Positions 23,201 to 23,339 of a stretch of DNA of 23,339 nucleotides are shown in pieces; the first letter of the stretch is position 1, and the number at the start of each line of letters is the position of its first letter. The DNA lies in the IMG/VR virus record IMGVR_UViG_3300025141_009883, positions 1 through 23,339 of that record; one strand, given 5' to 3'. The DNA comes from a virus. The position numbers were made by a program, and so were the translations under genes. A model generated the notes under the pieces. The model searched no databases and was not told the origin of the DNA. It saw nothing but the letters and a program-made list of their open reading frames with translations.

Positions 23201-23339
23201 TAACTCAGTAGGCAATGTCCTTCCTGAAACATTGCGGAAAAACCCGTTTATGCAGAGGGTTGGAAGAGTTGCCAGTAAGGGCAAGTTTATTGGATACCCG
23301 TTCAAAGCCGGTGAAAGGTTCCACACTTTGTACCTCAAT
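17265..23339 (+). CDS. Giant polyvalent protein (metallopeptidase + ADP-ribosyltransferase-like), 3' partial
   Basis: One frame is open for 2025 codons from the ATG at 17265 to the window end; I read every codon and found no stop. A zinc metallopeptidase signature HELAH lies at residues 522-526, with a later HEAGADLFAKYTLE (E621) that can supply the third zinc ligand. Residues about 884-920 carry VVFFHGAALDFDK (H887) and GLYMTDWDQAAMSYA (Y914), the paired motifs of phage ADP-ribosyltransferase domains. A second QSWHGTPRKI (H1604) resembles another such domain start, but its Tyr motif is not clear. Near the end, LPRTLLLSVDLGAIWNQGG resembles a domain common in phage polyvalent proteins. Such proteins are thought to be packaged and injected to modify host targets early in infection. 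A self-processing role for the peptidase is possible. The start is coupled to the preceding gene. Confidence 0.85.
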   Translation, partial: MVTSFKDFIASREDKRSTFTSQNLAYSNKFRQKEDVYQPDLNQPSFQESEEGRQYQEQLAQINRDSLDIDPYNRVRVVRELKNAAQEEFRERYDARINQSNQRKVIEGATFTNLEGKPFNPDNDTPGNFIIPDQQKFVAKWVASDVDRPERERASKDQIESVYFQQLLTSNGISSAPIPLNPDGSTNWNLKVNTYRDQAYKMLEPISVGGQTVAIKGYQKRELEKETGGARARKFTGRSINPLSEDFLPIVASQAAFAAPVRAATKAGLLTPGAGENIEGKAAVAGEWLGFGLGIGSVGRSARWMAEDITLPFRVVRGTKRLINKKFGQKNIRKPAQLNRAATAADQAPPSKELTQSELLETGQTPLAHARASVGGELKEASAVNLVTGSDGKLAEVVLTRGNATTTYKINTVDDWYNAAGDAIGMSKESVEQSKKVSGPILKALADFHSVPVDDYIKGVSPQIRSVPSLADDVVAVTSHGALATSLDWMKTFRKVASLVEFVKKTPELAINQADSFITLQHELAHIILEDVFAYSRQLGLSDNGNLIDLSKALKDQVLVRGSLTDTRFSQKEIDLLKSLSVEEIGALLEGKSPARLMRSLTEGGKNQEVLVGDLTSLLHEAGADLFAKYTLEVATGSRPAASVAKRAVFEGLDSATIWNSAARSLSESWKILKGAVDPQGIALAQTQGEQAVVNNFAQILEQITESSLSGKAPVKRLPVSQARQLAVTHARQTVDPKSHNVMLMAAHLYGGKGVAVQNYGARVLFDLDPERTGLLLSVSTGHYTPFGKSIIYHNEMESVLATINNKIDFDEYSFADVEAMRATLTEVATSSPNKLVTVMDISPAVRSNLEDIETIIAKNPNVPNIKKRLEDAAFVNEAGQPVVFFHGAALDFDKNFDHMQTNLFSNIMAPGLYMTDWDQAAMSYAIDRFLTSPSASPVGARIQAFYPLVSKDKVISMESVGLTDRIGANFIEGVYSNPKHTAYRQAALASASRYAKKSLLASQPLRVQSPSAIRLKQSGRELAANIEKLDLAVADISKLFGDRALTDSFSIFSEQVDYLLRVFVSSGDELFIASKDASGAYIDLPVNDESFSSIIDLFYSGGKYESDLLDEIFSEAAATAAFKQVEIEMASLAGRGITPSKEQVQAFKNLQAQDEVVQQARAISASSKSIGWDDWRNMPQDIPLTLERLIRDTHKTVATPYLWQMAKGSSLLGHKPVNTALIKDAVEFATQHLHSIRNREFIRDIQETYTSLSMAGLDSITSDARKLRAFALKELNVRYAEHNIEAITEIGGSVQGGVPHRVVALVGSNETINSNRVFVSPKTKKYARSAQPTGNKVMDGAPYEVVGAGRTGGVAHRAVYDIDAYTGTRLRPVKPVGGNFKGGEQKTYEFSRAGLADEGKSVPLALVSIHRKHKVGIKQSRQTGKPVEDGTGWVMHTKPLGGGADLTLAERQEIADQLLQAPFGWINIGKKKKNIRRVSAIDINTTFRGVTDRQRQIMSDIAAREPSSDEARAYYRKQNPKGGDIDDTVVQGELEVTPTSFGRTLEDATGSINALNDKGVKEAIDKKLVASPRAVEGPARASFDEILDMQRKTEQGLVIQSWHGTPRKIAANLTPSQLDYPKYFGENISNPVNKAEVDFVLTDTTGIYRNSDGTITLEGNAFIADRLVPRIQEIIDGEEYKTFRKQRDVDIAEARTRGTAMIKQAEDNYAAGKITFAQLEKQKKLGLKFTKSAKPSGFKPLKLHPLEVQALLNTGFERLKDIPASEGQAKVIRAFDRDGYSDAIKKLIGVETPYVGSIDELEIAAAAPRLKGIAGTKALEVGEVLAPHEVQFVWEALGLQTKARSITPKTKRQILQDLFTQMFNLPRTLLLSVDLGAIWNQGGLLIGGAVKPVTTRRSLTALAKGDLKAWYKSPDTLFYRNLGNSLTGMFSAGNYRKQMDAITQDANYTYLTQKTDIHISDIDGPLSGREEVFLGNIFNSVGNVLPETLRKNPFMQRVGRVASKGKFIGYPFKAGERFHTLYLN

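Overview
The window is part of a tailed double-stranded DNA phage (Caudoviricetes) genome, probably from an uncultured phage. The evidence is a large terminase followed by a portal-like protein, a primase-polymerase/helicase, and tightly packed, often overlapping genes split into two opposed arms. No integrase, repressor, tRNA or CRISPR array was seen. The host cannot be named. Strong AGGAG-type ribosome binding sites and frequent GTG/TTG starts show only a bacterial translation system.

Left arm (about 1-11522, all genes on the minus strand). Reading leftward from the centre: an unknown 130-aa gene; a short stretch with two predicted hammerhead ribozymes (11035-11086 and 10691-10741) on either side of a 45-aa zinc-ribbon gene; several small unknown or zinc-binding proteins; a MoxR-type AAA+ ATPase with a VWA-domain partner; three unknown genes that sit with the replication genes; a 677-aa primase-polymerase/helicase; a helix-turn-helix protein; and two small PD-(D/E)XK-like nucleases. 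A partial membrane protein runs off the left edge. Two copies of an AT-rich inverted-repeat element (8437-8459, 10210-10229) lie in front of leftward gene groups and look like shared promoter/operators.

Central non-coding region (11523-12527). This divergent spacer of about 1 kb is unusually ordered. It holds a perfect 19-bp inverted repeat overlapping a TATAAT box, a GC-rich foldable segment, five consecutive perfect hairpins with unrelated stem sequences, a 136-nt stretch with no C on the plus strand, a 12-bp hairpin, a C/T-rich tract, and a terminator-like hairpin ending about 12 nt before the terminase start.

Right arm (12528-23339, plus strand). Terminase, portal, a Pro/Gly-rich protein, a 102-aa protein that looks related to it, and then one uninterrupted reading frame of at least 2025 codons that leaves the window. 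That protein has an HELAH metallopeptidase motif, an ADP-ribosyltransferase-like segment, a second HGT-type segment and a C-terminal polyvalent-protein-like region. It fits the phage polyvalent proteins thought to be packaged and injected with the DNA.

The strongest unusual signals are the ribozyme pair that would release a 344-nt RNA carrying a zinc-ribbon gene, and the hairpin array plus C-free tract in the central spacer.
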